Source: Hyphochytrium catenoides (lineage: Eukaryota > Sar > Hyphochytriomycetes > Hyphochytriales > Hyphochytriaceae). Taken from it: a stretch of 46,453 nucleotides of DNA. The position numbers and the translations under genes were made by a program. The notes beneath the pieces are model-generated. The model worked only from the letters and a program-made list of their open reading frames with translations. It made no database searches and had not been told where the DNA came from. The stretch lies in assembly GCA_900088475.1 (NCBI GenBank), contig FLMG01000941.1:171351-217803 (forward strand), in the 5' to 3' direction. Shown here piece by piece: positions 1 through 12,617 of the stretch (position 1 is its first letter; each line of letters begins with the position of its first letter).

Positions 1-37
<37 letters not shown>
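1..37. repeat. (CT)n microsatellite at window edge
   Basis: An uninterrupted CT dinucleotide run opens the window. It is followed by pyrimidine-rich sequence up to about position 578 that looks like 5' UTR or intron of the first gene: it ends in CGCTGCAG at 571-578, a good splice acceptor just before the start codon. Confidence 0.95.
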
Positions 38-40
<3 letters not shown>

Positions 41-596
41 CTGCGATTTGTTAGCTGTGGGTTGGACACTTTCCCTAGCGCTCGGGAGATGGGTCGGCAC
101 GCTATCAGTTGCAAAGCTAAGCCACCACAAGTTCCTCTGCTCTCTTCTTCTTTTCCTGTTGCTGAGGATCAACACGGAGCTGTCCCTCTCCCCCAATCTA
201 CATCAGACAAAGAACAGAAAGGCGGGTCAGGAAAGAGACGTTCACGAGAGGTCAGGCAATCGTCTCTTCAATCCCATTCTTGCCCCTTCCTAGTGTCCTC
301 GTCGGTCGTTCTTTCTCTCGCCCCTGCGGTGCGCAGCTCCCTACCATCAGCGTCTCCTCTTCTCCTTCCCCCCTTCCTCCCGGAGTCGCTCTCTCTCTTT
401 CTCTCTCTCTCACCCTATTTAGTTCGCTCTCAATCTCTCTCTCCCTGTCTCCCTCTTTTGTCTCTCTCCGCCCTTTTCGCTGCTTCCTTGCGGTCTCCGT
501 TAATCTCTCTCTCTGTCTTACGCTACGTCTTCATCTGGTCTCTTCTCCCTCTCCTTCTTACTCAAACTTCCGCTGCAGGTGCTAGGTTTGGCAGCA

Positions 597-2931
597 ATGG
601 AGGTATCGACGCCCACGGTGCAGACGCTGCTCAGTCCTCCGAAGAGACATTCAGCTCTTTCATCACCTCTTCCATCCCCGTCTTCTCCTGCTTGCGCGCA
701 GTCTCACTCTCTGTCTCCTGCCTGCGTGAAGGATGGGGGGACTGAGGCTTCAGAAAAGGAGAGAGACCCACCTGAAAATGGGGCGCAGAATAAACATTCA
801 GAGCTAAGCAAAGATCAGGGCCAGCTTTCTGGCAATGCAGACAAAGCAGGAGAGACAGTGAGAAAGGAGAAAGAAAATTACGCAGGAGAGGGAGAGAAAG
901 AAGGGCAAACTATGGAAACTTCAGGAAGAAGAGAGAAGGAAGGAGAAAGTAGAGCAGCGGAGGCACCGTGCATGCTACTTGAGCAACAAGGGCAGCCCAC
1001 CGTTGCGAAGTCTTCTGAAGAGACAGGAATGCAGCTGAAAGAAGCTCTTCTTCCTCTTTCAAAGCCATCATCGCTGGTCCAGAAGGGGAACGATGAAGAC
1101 AGAGAAGCAGCTTCATCTTTCTCTTCGGCCCCCGCCCCCGCCACCGCTCCTCTCTCAATCATACCTCCTTCTATCAGAACGGAGAGTCTGCCCAAAGAAG
1201 AGTCAAAAGAGAGTGTGAAGAAGGAGAGAGAAGATCTTGCTTCGAGCCAAGCCATGAGCACTGCGGCTGATGCGAAAGGAGAGAGAGTAGGAGAAAAAAG
1301 AGTCCAACAGGAAAGAGAGGCACCCGGAGGAATGACTTCTAACTCTTCTCTCCTTCCAGCAAAGACAGCAGATGTCACCGGTCTCTCTACGAGCTCATTG
1401 TCTTGCACAGAACAATGCTCCACTGTTCTGCCTGCTCTTCCGGTGACGGAGCTTTCTCTTTCTTTAGAGGAGATTGGCAGAAGGCAGAAGGAAGAAGAAA
1501 AGTCTCGAGAGGACAAGGAAAAAGAAGAAGAGGCTTCTTGTGAGCATCGAATGCAGGAGAGCAAGCAGAGAATCAAGGAGTGGACTGTACAATTCATCAA
1601 GGAGAAAGGACGAAAGCCTGATGTGGAGGACAAGAACGAAGTGAGAGAAGCGTACGAGGCCTACCGCCGAGAGAGTGAGAGGCTCAAAGAGATAAGGGAG
1701 AGAAGAGAAAGGAGAAAACGGAACAGGGAACCAGAGGAACAGCAGCAAGGCAGTGCTATGAACTGCCAGAACCTCTCGCCTCCTTCTGCAGCCTCTTTAG
1801 CTCTCACAGAGAAAGAGACACAACCTCATTTTCAGCCCGTGGCATCCTCCGCGCCTCTTCACTTTCCTTCACTAGAGCATCCTCTCTCTTCCACATATCA
1901 TCCCCCGGCTAGCGATGGGCCAAGCTCTCTCTCTTCTCAAATACCGTCCGAGCCCACTATTTCTTCCTCTCCTGCCCCGACTCCTCTCTCTTCATCCTCC
2001 CTTGCTTCTCTTTCTCTCTCTGCCCTGGAGGAGGAGAAGAAGCAATTGAAAGCATCAATCAAAGGCTGGATTGCGTCCTTCACTGCGACCCATGGCCGTC
2101 CTCCGTCAAATGAAGAGAAAGCGACGATCAAGCACCTGTACGTCGCCTTCAAACAGGTGGACGAGGAGTTAAAGAAGTTAGAGCAACAGGTATCTCTCTG
2201 GCTTCTTCCCCTCCGGCTTTCTGCTCTCCGTCTCACTCACCTCGCTGTTTCGGCCTCCTTCGCTTCCCTTTTTTGCTTCTCTTTCTTGCATGTCTCCGCC
2301 TTTTCTCCATTATTGGATTATGCTCCCTGTTGACTGACTCTCTTCTCTCCGTCTTCCTCTGTAATGCTCTCTCTCGTCTCTGTCTGACTCTCTCGTCTCC
2401 TTCGCTCTCTTTCGATGCGCCTCTTCAGGTGCAGTGGAGTCCTAGTTCTCAGGAATCTACAGGCCGCTCTGTCGCTCTCCATTCTGCGATATTGAGCGGT
2501 AATGTTCAAGCAGTGCAAGGACTGTTGGCGGCCTACGGAGTTCAAGGACAGGCGCTGAAGTCAGTCTGCCAAGGACTTTCTGTCACTTCTCCACGTGCTC
2601 TATCTATCATCCTATTCTCTCCCTCTCTTCACTCTCTCTTCTATCACCATCTCTATCTGTATTCGCCTTTCTCACTTTTCTCACCCTTACCGTTTGTGCT
2701 GTCCTTTCTTCCAGAGTTTCCCTCATCCTGGTTAAGCTCACTTCTTCTCTAAGCCGATCCTTCTCCTCTCAATCTGGTCCTTCTCTTCTGCAGTCTGCTA
2801 TATGCCACGGATGACCAGGGCCTCCAGCCTTTGCATATCGCAGCCTCCACAGGCCAGGTCGGTTCTCTAACCCCTCAATTCTTGTCGGTCTGTCTCTCGT
2901 CTCCAACTCTCTTTCTCTCTCTCTCCCCTCC

Positions 2932-2962
<31 letters not shown>

Positions 2963-5892
2963 CTGTCTCCGTCTCTCTCTCTTTTCTCACTGTAACGCTA
3001 TCGCGTTCCAGCTCTCTCTGTCTCTTTGGCTCTAACCTTCACACCCTCTCTCTCATGGGCTCCCTCTCCTCTCTGTGCCTTTCTGTCTTTTTTTTCCCTC
3101 TCTTTCGCTATCCTTCGCCCCCTCATCTCTCTCTTTGGCTCTAACCGCACCCTCTCTGTGTCTCGATCTCTGTACTCTCCTTTGTCTCTTTCTCTCTATT
3201 CTTCGCACTAATGGCTTTCCCCCAAATATCTGCCATTCCCCCTCTCCTTTACTCCTTTCATCCTTCTTCCCCCTGACATGCCGCAGACGGAGATGATCTC
3301 CTTGCTTCTCTCTTACCGGCCCAGTCCGAGCGCTGTCAGCAGCTGCGGACAGACTCCTTTGGCCCTCGCTGCCTCTCTCGGTCATTTCAACGCCTTAGCC
3401 TTGCTGCTGGACTACAGTGCAGAGACAGTGAACCTCCAGATACACGGAGGAGAAGCCCGATCTTGGAACCTCAGCTAGATTTCCCTTAGCGTGCCTCCAG
3501 TAGTGCCTCTACCTTTGTTCCACGATATTGCCTTATCGTCCTCAGCCCAGGCCTCGCTTCCTTCTTCCTCGCCTCGCCCTTGCTGCATTGTTAGAGTTTC
3601 CGGGCCTTATTCTAGCAGTAGTGACGAGAGCTGTTCTTCCCGCTAGTTCAGTTTCCTTCTCCCCTCTTACTCGTTTCTCTTCTTCTCTGCGCGCTTCCTC
3701 TCGTCTTTCTCTTCTTAACTCTCTCCTCTCACCCGTTCTCTTTTTGTTCTCTGTCCATGTTCGCACTTTCTTTCTTTTCTTCTCCTTCTCTACCTATCTC
3801 GCTGGCGACACCTCTCTCTTTCTCTCTCTGCTTCTCTTTCTGCTTCTCTTCCATCTCCACTAGGACTTCAAAGGCGAATCGCCCCTTCACCTCGCAGTCC
3901 GCGCTGAAAGCGTAGAATGCACCCAACTGCTCATCGACTCCGGTGCAGATCTCCACTCCTTGAACTCCGAAGGAAGCACTCCCGCCCATCTCTGCGGAAG
4001 TGTACACTGTCTAGCGCTCCTCTTCGATGCTGGAGCCGACCTTTTCCGGTAAGCGAGAGACGTCAACATGCAAGACAAAAATTGAGTTACTACGTACAGA
4101 CAGAGAGGTGAAGATGGAGACAAGAAGAGAGAGACATAACCATGAGTTAAGATATAGAGAAGAGACAAAATAAGAGAGAGGAGAGAGACCGTCACAGCCA
4201 TGAGTTAGTCCCAATGGAAGAGAGAGTCACAATTCAGAGCCACGGAAAGGGGAACTTGTCATGTGGCAAAAAACAACGAAAACGGCGGAGAAAGGGCGAG
4301 AGAAGCGTGTCGTGCTCATTTAGCTCTTCTTCGCAGTGTTCCCGCTTCTTCCTTCTCTTCTTTCTCTAACACCTTGGTCTTAGGCTTGATGGCTTGGGGC
4401 GCAGTCCTCTCTTCATCTATTGCATGCAAGGTAGACTGGAAGAGCTTTCTTTTCTTTGTGAAGTAGACCAGACGGGTGAGATGTGTGACTGGGCAGACCA
4501 AAGAGGAGATACGCCTCTGCATGCCTCGGCTTGCTATGGACATTTTGAATGTCTTAGATTTTTGCTAGAGAACGCCGCTCGTCCTCTCTCTCTCAACAAA
4601 CACGGGCTCAGTCCTAAGGATGTGGCCCAGCTCAATGGCCATAGAGATTGTGTGGGGATACTGCAGGAGTATGAAGCTTACCATCAGGGGACCAATGTCG
4701 GCGGGAAGGGAGAGATTATTCTCCCTCATTCCTCGTTCTCTCTCCTTCCGTCTGTGAACTCTTTCTCTCCAACGGCGCAAGGAGCAGCGAAGAAAGGAAG
4801 TCTGCAACGTCTTCCAAGCAACAAAACGATGGTCCTCCACGTCGCAAGTGCGTCTAGTATGGGTGCTTGGGAGCCTGTGTATGACAGAGCCTCTGCTAGA
4901 GTTTATTTCTATAACACGGTGACGGGAGAGACATCCTGGGTAATTCCTGGTCAGGAGAGAGAGGGGGAGAAGGAAAGCCATATAGAGCAACGGCATTCGT
5001 TCTCGGGAACTGAGCTGCATGGTCTGAGGCAAAGGCTTAGTTACCTAGCCCACCAGGTACGAAGGAGATATGGTCGTTGCGCTCTTGACGTGACCTTTTC
5101 TCCATGTCTTTCTTGCTCTTTCCTTCCGTTTGCACATTACCTGGGGCCCAATGGTTCCTGCCTATCGTTCTCGAGGTTCAGTTGTCAAACTGAGTTCCTG
5201 CAGAAGTCCATAATGAGTCGTGCTCTAACTCTCTCTCTTCCTGCCTTCGCTCTATTTCTTTCTTCTCTTTCCTCCCATCAGCTGCGACTCAACAAGGACT
5301 ACGCAATGATAGCATGGGAGTACGAGAGTCAGCGGCCATACAGAGAGCGCTCTTCCTCTATTCTCTGTGCCCTCTGTTTCTCGCAAGCGGTTGAAGATGT
5401 CTTCTTCCCCTGCGAGCACAAGTGTGTGTGTCGCTCTTGCTTGTTGAGATATAACATAGGACCACCTCTCAGGGGAGGAGAGAGAGAAGAAGCTCAGGTC
5501 AATAGCTACGGCGCTCAACGGTGGTCGTTTTGTCCTGTCTGCAACCAAGGTAGAAAGATGGCTGATGCCTCCCTCTTATTGACATAACTCTATGGCGAGC
5601 TTACGGCTAAAGTGTGAAGTCCTGTTCCTCTTTCTTCTTCCTTTTCTTTCCTTTCACCTGAAGCAATGTTCTCTCCTTTCGTTCTGAAGGCTAATGGCCC
5701 TCTAACATTCACCATTTCTGCTCTTGTTTACGTCCTTCAGTGATCAACAAGGTCTTAGACACCCCCCATGCCCTAGACAACCGGCCTCCACCTCCCAGAT
5801 CTTCATTTTCAGATGACTTTCTCGTCAGATTCAAGGAAAGAGCTAAGGGACTCCAGTTGGAGAAGCACAGAGAGGGTTCGACCCATGAATAG
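597..5892 (+). CDS. Ankyrin-repeat / WW / RING-finger protein with duplicated GR-P motif
   Basis: Eight exons are inferred: 597-2189, 2429-2559, 2794-2857, 3287-3439, 3864-4048, 4384-5056, 5282-5549 and 5741-5892, giving 1072 residues. Exon 1 is low-complexity and charged and carries two copies of a W..F....GR.P..E.K....LY..Y motif (residues about 323-365 and 482-531), like motifs in FAM13 and Sld2-type proteins. Exons 2-6 encode several ankyrin repeats (for example GLQPLHIAASTGQ, CGQTPLALAASLGHF and GDTPLHASACYGHF). Exon 6 then has a WW domain (GAWEPVYD...TGETSWVIP, about 4861-4947). Exons 7-8 encode a C3HC4 RING of the cIAP/MUL1 type (CALC, PCEHKCVCRSC, CPVC), which suggests E3 ubiquitin ligase activity with ankyrin and WW substrate recognition. 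I chose ATG 597 because a splice acceptor ends at 578. The exon 4 donor is non-canonical. The domain calls are firm; the biological role is inferred. Confidence 0.85.
2939..2962. repeat. Intronic (CT)n microsatellite
   Basis: A short pure CT tract lies within the pyrimidine-rich third intron of the ankyrin/RING gene. Confidence 0.9.
3440..3863 (+). other. Intron with apparent AT-AG ends
   Basis: The ankyrin reading frame reads smoothly across the junction VNLQ|DFKGESPLHLAV only if the intron begins with ATACAC at 3440 and ends with CTCCACTAG at 3863. There is no GT between 3440 and the in-frame TAG at 3476. The only earlier in-phase GT (GTGAAC at 3428) would remove four residues from a well-formed repeat. 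It does not match the U12 ATATCCTT donor. Confidence 0.55.
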
Positions 5893-6064
5893 ACTAACTC
5901 CCAAGCGCAAGAGCCTAGCCGCAAGCGGCACCACCTCTAGCCCGCAGCCGTAGGGAAGGAGACGGCCCACTTATATATATATATACTCTCGGAACAAGTT
6001 GAAGGTAATGGAGAGCAAGGTGGTTGCGGGACAGAAGAAAAGAGCACAGTGATTAAGAAGACAA

Positions 6065-8543
6065 CTACACGGCCGGCTTCTTCCGGATAGGGCTCTTGCG
6101 GAACCTCTTCCACGTCAGCACGGCGCCAGCTGTAGCAAGAGCAAACCTAGGGAGTTCCATAGTGTTAGAGTGCAGATAAGCCTTTCTAGGAGGAGTCATT
6201 TTAAGGGGTAAAAAGAAGAAGGGGTACAAGAGAGAGAGGGAGAAGGGGAAGAGGACAAAAATAGTGACTGATGACACAAAGACCCCGAGCTTGCATTAGG
6301 GAGGGGATATAGAGAGTTGAACTTTTAGGAGGCGCGCGAGCTAGGAAGATCCTCTCACCATGTGAGGGCATAGGTCAGGTGGGTGACTGGCATGACGTAG
6401 AAGTTGGTATAGTGGCTTGCGTTCTTCAGCAGAGGCCATGTCTTCGCAGGCTGAGTGCCGTCACCTGCAACAAGTGGGTGAGAAAGGTTAAGGGGCCACT
6501 CATATGAACGCAGAGACAAGATCGTTAAAAGGTTGACAAAAGTAACAGCACCATCGCAGGCTAGGGGAACAGAACCACTAAGGAGAGGATATATTTATAT
6601 ACATGGAACACACCCACTAAGTAAACAGCTGAGGACAGAACAAGCGGATGAGAGGGAAAGACACACAGCTTCAAGCAAAGCAAGTAGAGACGAGGTGATA
6701 CGTGTCAAAAGCAATGATAAGCGTCGAGCACGTACTAATTTCCTCAATGAGAAGTGGGAGATCTCCTTTGTCTTCGCTCCATTGTGCCAACGACTTTGCC
6801 AGCAATGGATAGTCTAACCAAAAAAAGTGACCTCGTCTTGGCTCATTCGGAGGAGAGAACGAGTTCGGCTAAACAGGAAGAAGAGTTACAATCTCTGGTA
6901 AGATACTGGCGACTTTCTCTGCTCTCGCGAGCCCCTCGATTCTCAGTTCGCCACTCACTTTTCCTGCTCTGGCCCTCTCGTCTTTGCACGCTTTCTCCAC
7001 CCTCCCAGTTATACCCTTCTTTATTACTCATTCTAAAGTTCCTGCCCCCATCTCACCTTCTCACCCTCTGCTATAACTCCGACGATTGAGACAGGTCGCC
7101 CAGCGGCTAGAGAGCTCTTCACCTCTTCTACCTGATCCTGAGGGACCCAGCCACGATTTACAATCACAATAGACCTGGAGGAGAAGAGGTTAGGAATATT
7201 TCATAGAGAAGATGGCTTAGGGGTTGATAGAGGAGAAGACGGGAAGGACGACAGAAAGATGGAGAAAGACTCTTGGAAAAGGAGGGAACGAGGAGAGCAC
7301 ATGGAGAGAAAGAGAGAGAAAGAGAGAGAACGAGAGTAGCGGGAGGACCACCAATAATAGACATAGAAGTAAAGTGCCAAAGGACAGACAGGAAAGAGCT
7401 AGTATAGATAAATTAGAGATAGAGGAACGCTTGAAGCAGATGTTACAGCGAGCAGGAGATGAAGAGAAGCAGACCCGTCATCTCTGAGAAATGGCTGATA
7501 GAGATAAACGCCCTGTGTGGGGCGGCTCATGTCTCCCCCTCCCCCTGGCCTCGGTGGGGCTGATCTTGGCCCTAGGGCGAGAGACAAGAGAGGACAATCA
7601 GCTGATTGCGAACACCCGTCTAATTTCTCCTTTAGTTGGAAAACCAGCGCAGATATGGGCTTGCTGGCTCGTTCGACGACAGTCAAGTAAAGGCAAGATA
7701 GCCAGCAGTGAATGAGCTGGTCAGCTTACGACAATGAACTGAGCAGAGGAGAGAGGAAGGAACGAGGATAGGAAGAGGAGAGAAAAACTTTCAGTGGAGA
7801 GAGCCAGTAAGAAGTTGAGGACAGACATGAGGGACTCTTGCTCTTTTTACTAGATGTAAGGAAGCGAAGAAAGCCGTCGCACCTAGCTCAAAGGCAGGCC
7901 CAGGGATGAACTTCCCGCTAAGACGCACTTTGCGATGTCGCAGGCGTTCGCTTAGAGCACTTTGATCAGGGTAGAGTAGGGAAGAGACAATAGGAGAAGA
8001 GAAGGAGGAGAAGATGGGAGATAGGCATCACAACCGGGCAGCATAAGTAGTCAGGCTTCCACAGCTAGCGAGACAGAAAGACCTCAGCCAAATGGGCCTT
8101 AATGTTAGGAGTTGAAAGCCAAAGAGTATGTATGAGAACTGAGAAACAGATCGAGATGCGTTTATAGGCACAACGTGCTAGAAAGCAGCAGGACTGAGAG
8201 GTTTTTCTAGGGAGACCGAAGACGAACAAGGAATAGACAGAAAGAGAGCCTCAGAATGTAGGAAAAGCGTCCGTCCTTGCCTATTATACGTGGCGCCTGC
8301 TGGGAGAGGGACGGGATCTGCTTGAAGACTTTCCTCTCTCTCCTTAATCAGTCCTTTCTTCCAAGAATAGCGCTGAAGTTGCCACGCTCCAAAACCTGCA
8401 GCTGTAAGGGCCTGCGACCACCGGAAGGTAAGAATGGTAGTACTATTTAGGTGATTAGAGGAAGAGAAAAGGAAGCGAAAGCAAGACCAAGACCAAGGCA
8501 AAAGGTAAGGAGACCATCACAAACGGGAGAGCGAGTGCGAGAT

Positions 8544-8600
<57 letters not shown>

Positions 8601-8915
8601 GGAGAGAGAGACGGACAGAGAGAGAAGTGGGGTTCTTCTGTCCGTGTATGAATGAGAGCGCATATAAATGGAGACTGTAGGCTCCCGTCAGCAGTAACCA
8701 GCACTCACGATGCTCGAAAAGACAACGGCGCCTAAGAGCCGTCCTCTCCCTCCTTCCTTGACTGGTTTCCTTTCCAGGTTTGCCTTTGTGGTCTCCCATC
8801 TTCTCCGGGCTGCATGGGAGCGACACAACGCAATGGGAGCCCGTCCAGAGGCATGCGACACAGGGAGCGAGAGGAGAGAAGCAGGCCTTGTTCTTATCGT
8901 GATTATTGCCATCAT
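6065..8915 (-). CDS. SURF1: SURF1/SHY1-type cytochrome c oxidase assembly protein
   Basis: Eight exons on the minus strand: 8915-8709, 8411-8290, 7959-7883, 7571-7475, 7174-7057, 6868-6736, 6464-6359 and 6146-6065. All have GT-AG borders and matching phases, and together encode 313 residues (human SURF1 is about 300). The N-terminus is basic and hydroxylated, like a mitochondrial presequence, and is followed by a first membrane segment (LLGAVVFSSIALTAAGFGAW). Family hallmarks then appear in order: GFGAWQLQRYSWKKGLI, DPVPLP, RHRKVRLSGKF, LGPR, VIVNRGWVP, HFFWLDYPLLA and a C-terminal THLTYALTWFALATAGAV membrane segment. SURF1 acts in the mitochondrial inner membrane in heme delivery to and early assembly of complex IV. 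The start is the first of two adjacent ATGs (8915 and 8912). The gene converges on the RING gene with 172 bp between stop codons. Confidence 0.92.
8545..8595. repeat. (GA)n microsatellite in SURF1 intron 1
   Basis: About 25 GA units lie inside intron 1 of the minus-strand SURF1 gene, so the transcript carries a CU-rich pyrimidine tract here. Confidence 0.95.
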
Positions 8916-10497
8916 TGAATCTTTACATATGGCTCGCAGACGGGCCAAACAGTATAGAGAAATAGTGTTCAAGGGGAAAGAGCTGAAGCTACTCAGAGAG
9001 GTCCTTATCCTCTACAAGAGCATGGTAGCATGAAAGAAGTTATTAGTAGTCTAAGAAGAGAAGGAAGGAAAGAGGCGGGAGAGAGAGGTACAGAGAGAGA
9101 GAGAGAGACAGAGAGAGAGGTGAAAAGAGAGAGAGAGAGAGACAGAGAGAGACCGAGACAGAGAGAAAAAGAGAGAGGCATATCTGACGATGAGAGCTCT
9201 AGAACTCTGCACGCTCCCTCCTATCCCGATGATGGATCACAGCCCCAGAATCATACCTACAAATCACTTAGGAAATAATCAAGCTCTCAGTATGGACGTT
9301 ACCAGCAACAAACCTCTCCTATCTAAGTACTTGCCATTACAATCACCTGGAGAGTGATACTATAAAAGCACTAGCAAATCAGGCCAGACTTGTTAAGTAG
9401 CAAGTAGTGTATTCGGCCACTGACGTCTCCGCTACATACTTGTAATTGGACATGGGCCCCTCTAAGCCAGCCATCTGAGTGGATGGAGGTCACCGCCACG
9501 CCCAGACACGAGAGCGCCAGAGCCCTGACTGAGCTCCTGAGACAGATCTTCCCTTAACATCAATAGCAGAGCTTGCGGCGGTAGATCTGCATGGCCTCAA
9601 AACCTCGGATCAGATCGCATCTTACTGCCTGAAGCTTGAGACGTGGCAGACCTGTATCTGCCTTGGGCTGAGATGCCGTAGACTGACATTGGCACTGTCG
9701 TAGGTACAGTTTGAGGTTCCGGGTAGAGTTTCATCACATCTACATTGCTTGCTCGAGCGACGTGGCGAGGGGACTACTTTGTGGCTGGGCTAGGATGCTA
9801 TCTTCACGACTCAATCATCTGGCAAATGAGTAATTTGTTCTTCAAAGAGTCGTTGCGATAGCATTCTCCTTCTCTTCGAGGTCTTTGTGGCCTTTGAGTT
9901 TCTCGCATGATGCGGGGTCTTCCTGGACTCACCTTGTCATACATATCCTTAAAGAGGTTCGCTGGGTGACATCGTGCTTGGCTAAGCTATGATATGAAGC
10001 TGCCTTCAGGATCCCAATGAGGAACATAAAGTGACTGTACCAGACGCTCTCGGGCGCCTCTGACAGATCAATTCTGTGTTATCGTACTGAGGGATCAGCA
10101 GCACAAGGACTGGAAGCCTGTCCTATGCCAGTCGACGAGGTCTCCCCATCTACTTATGTATCGGTGGACGAGCTGCATCGCTATGTATTCATAAAAAAAA
10201 TTACTATTCCAGACCGCACAGAGCTTATTTGTCTTTCTCGACCGTCGCTCTTGGCGAACCTTTCTCTTAACTCTGTCCCCTTACGTGGTTCCTTCTCTTC
10301 GTGCCTCGTCCTATTTCCTATTAGCACTGCATTTGCCTGTTTATGATAGTGCCAACGACGGAGAGATAGGAAATAGCATTTTACCCTGCGTGCAGGCAGG
10401 AGCGGCTTACTAATGGGCGTTAAATAATTCTATAATTTGCCACGACATCTTACAATGTGGTAGTTAGTGCTAAAGCGAGCGTCATAATTTGCATGCA
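8916..10497. other. Intergenic region, no recognised gene
   Basis: This lies between the SURF1 start and the stop of the SLC43-like gene. It contains a GA-rich tract (about 9083-9175) and otherwise non-repetitive sequence. Open frames here (for example 10125-10346 on the plus strand) show no family resemblance, and no RNA gene was recognised by eye. Confidence 0.5.
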
Positions 10498-12617
10498 TCA
10501 AGAGGGCCTTGAGGCTGGGCTCCTCATGATTAGAGGCGAACGAAGATGGATCGAAGGACTACGAGAAAGCAGTCTTCGTGGCGGAACCCTCTCCTTGATC
10601 TCTCCTCTCCTATACCACTCTATCGTTCCAGCCACAAGCATCGCCAGCGCAACACAAAGCAGGTTTATATAGAGCAAGTTTCCCTCTGCTAGACTGTTCG
10701 AATAGTAGACCAGAGGACCTTGAAGGAGGTTGACAATGCTTCCCAGAGTGAAGCCCACGCCGATCAGTGTTCCAATGTTGGCCAGTCCAAAGGTTTTCGC
10801 GAAGAATGCAGAGATGCAAGCGTACAGGTATGCTCGAAAGCCTGTGAAGATGAAGAAAGAAAATAGCTGTAGCGGCAGAGACGGGATGAGTTGCAGCGCA
10901 TTGTAGACTACTCCCAGCCCATTGGTGATGTGCAGAGAGGGAACCAACCCCACGATGGCCAGGGTTCTCTCTATGACTGGGATAAAGAGAAAGCCTAGAG
11001 GGAGGATGATACCAAAGGCGTGCGTGTAGAAGTGTCCCTTCTGACCGTCTCCTAAGTTCTCCAAGAACTGGTTCTGAGTCCCGATGTAAACGTTGGCCCG
11101 CAGTATCTCCACACACATGTAGAAGAGAATGAAGCGAAATTGCATAGACTTCAGCTGATCAATGGCAGATCGCTCTGTGAGAGGGACTGGTCGCTCCTCC
11201 CGTTCTTTATCTCCTCGTCGAGCCCCGCGACCCACGATGAGCGGTGTGTCCTCTAGGTCTGAGGCGAAGAAACGCAAATAAGTGCCGAGGTCAAGCACAT
11301 AAGAGTAGAGTTACTACTGCCGACAGAGAGGCATAGCAAGCATCCGTTCAAATAAATAAGAGAATAGGTGCCAATGCGTGTAACAACCACCTGAAATCAG
11401 CAAGAGAGAGGCCTTGAACAGTTCAAAGACTTGACGTCAAAGAGCAAGCAGACAAGAGAGTGAGAACAAAGGAGAAGAGAGAGAGAGGACAAAAAATCAG
11501 AGACGTTGACTTACCGCTTTCTTCTAGAAGATCTCCATCCACGGCTGTTAGATCCAAGTACTTCAGATTCCTTCCCCAGAGCACGAACAATACTCCATAC
11601 AGAGCAAGACAGAGCAAGGCATAGCCGAAGAAAATATCTCTTCGAGGTATGTCAAACGTCTGATTGATCACAAGGAAAACGAGAAAGACGGCGCTAGAAG
11701 CGTCAAAGAGACAGCTGGTCGCTGCCAGTACTCCATTCTGTATGGAGGGGATCAGGAAAGACGAAGAGAAGCATGTCATCATTGTCATCTGTCCTCCAAG
11801 CGCTAGAAGACAATAAGAAGGGATAAAGAGATCCCATGCCGAAGAGTCGGAAATTGCCATCCCCAGAAGGCCCAGGAAGAGGAGGACACCGGCCCAGCCG
11901 ATTGCCACCTAGCGAAGAGCGACCGAGAAAGAGAAAGGGGAGAGCGACAAACAGAGAGGAAATAAAGGCAGAGCAAGGGCAAAGATGAGTGATGTCAAAG
12001 TTGAGGTCCAACGAAAGGGAGAAGAGCTCCTTGTAAGAGATGCTGTTAGAGAGCACCGACGGAGGAGGACTCAAGCGAAAAGAAGACGGGAGGATGCATC
12101 CAAACGAGCTGCGGACCTCCCCAGAAGAAACCTGTAACTTCTCTCCTCTCTCTGTCTCTCTCTGTCTCTCTCTCTCTGTCTCTCTCTCTCTCTTTCTGGC
12201 TCTCTCTCTCTTTCTGGCTCTCGCTCTCTTTCTGGCTCTCTCTCTCTCTCTCTCCCCCCCCCCCCCTTTCTTTCATTCTCTTAAGTGTAGCTTTCTATTC
12301 CTGCCCTGCCAAGCACAGGTCCCTTCTCTTGTTTACTATGTTCTGTCTCGTACCTGCGGCCCCACTCTATCCAAGAACAATCCCTCCGGCAGCGCCACCA
12401 TGTTCACAGTGAAGGCTCCAAGAGTAAAGATGAGGTTAAAGGCATTCCCTTGCGCGAGACAGGAGCTCGCTCCCTCCGCACATCGTTCAGCATATTGTCC
12501 TTCTTTCTGAAGAAGGAGGAGGAGAGGAGACCATCCAAAGATGATGCCCGAGAAGAGAAGATCTGCCAGGAGAAGCAGGCAGACCAGCGCAATGGTCTCT
12601 GCTTTAGGTCCAGCCAT
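10498..12617 (-). CDS. Major facilitator transporter resembling SLC43 amino-acid transporters
   Basis: Three exons on the minus strand (12617-12354, 11908-11515, 11258-10498; phases match) encode 472 residues. About twelve hydrophobic segments are visible, six on each side of a charged loop (DLEDTPLIV... then RGDKEREERPVPLTERS). Exon 1 carries LFSGIIFGWSPL and, after TM2, a LFLDRVGPQ loop that resembles MFS motif A. The C-terminal half has FTGFRAYLYACISAFFAKTFG, which recalls the LAT3/LAT4 (SLC43) signature region. Such proteins move large neutral amino acids across the plasma or an internal membrane by facilitated diffusion; the substrate here is inferred only from family. ATG 12617 is the first methionine before TM1. 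The tail after TM12 is basic and serine/arginine rich. Confidence 0.8.
12139..12267. repeat. CT-rich microsatellite with CTTTCTGGCT repeats and poly-C
   Basis: Within intron 1 of the minus-strand transporter gene, CT runs are interrupted by three spaced CTTTCTGGCTCTC units and end in a run of about 14 C (12254-12267). Because the gene is on the minus strand, the transcript carries the purine strand, unlike most introns in this window. Confidence 0.85.

Noticed and set aside
878-1633. Long antisense frame opposite exon 1 of the first gene
   Set aside because: Antisense shadow of a biased coding sequence; no family resemblance, while the sense strand carries conserved motifs.
5873-5884. GGTTCGACCC resembling a tRNA B box
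   Set aside because: It lies in the last exon of the ankyrin/RING gene, has no A box or cloverleaf upstream and is explained by coding sequence.
8447-8704. Open frames through GA/CT microsatellites (Leu/Ser or Arg/Glu repeats)
   Set aside because: Dinucleotide repeats of this type stay open in several frames by composition. The same applies to frames at 12950-13409, 18757-19148, 33847-34290 and 34385-34828.
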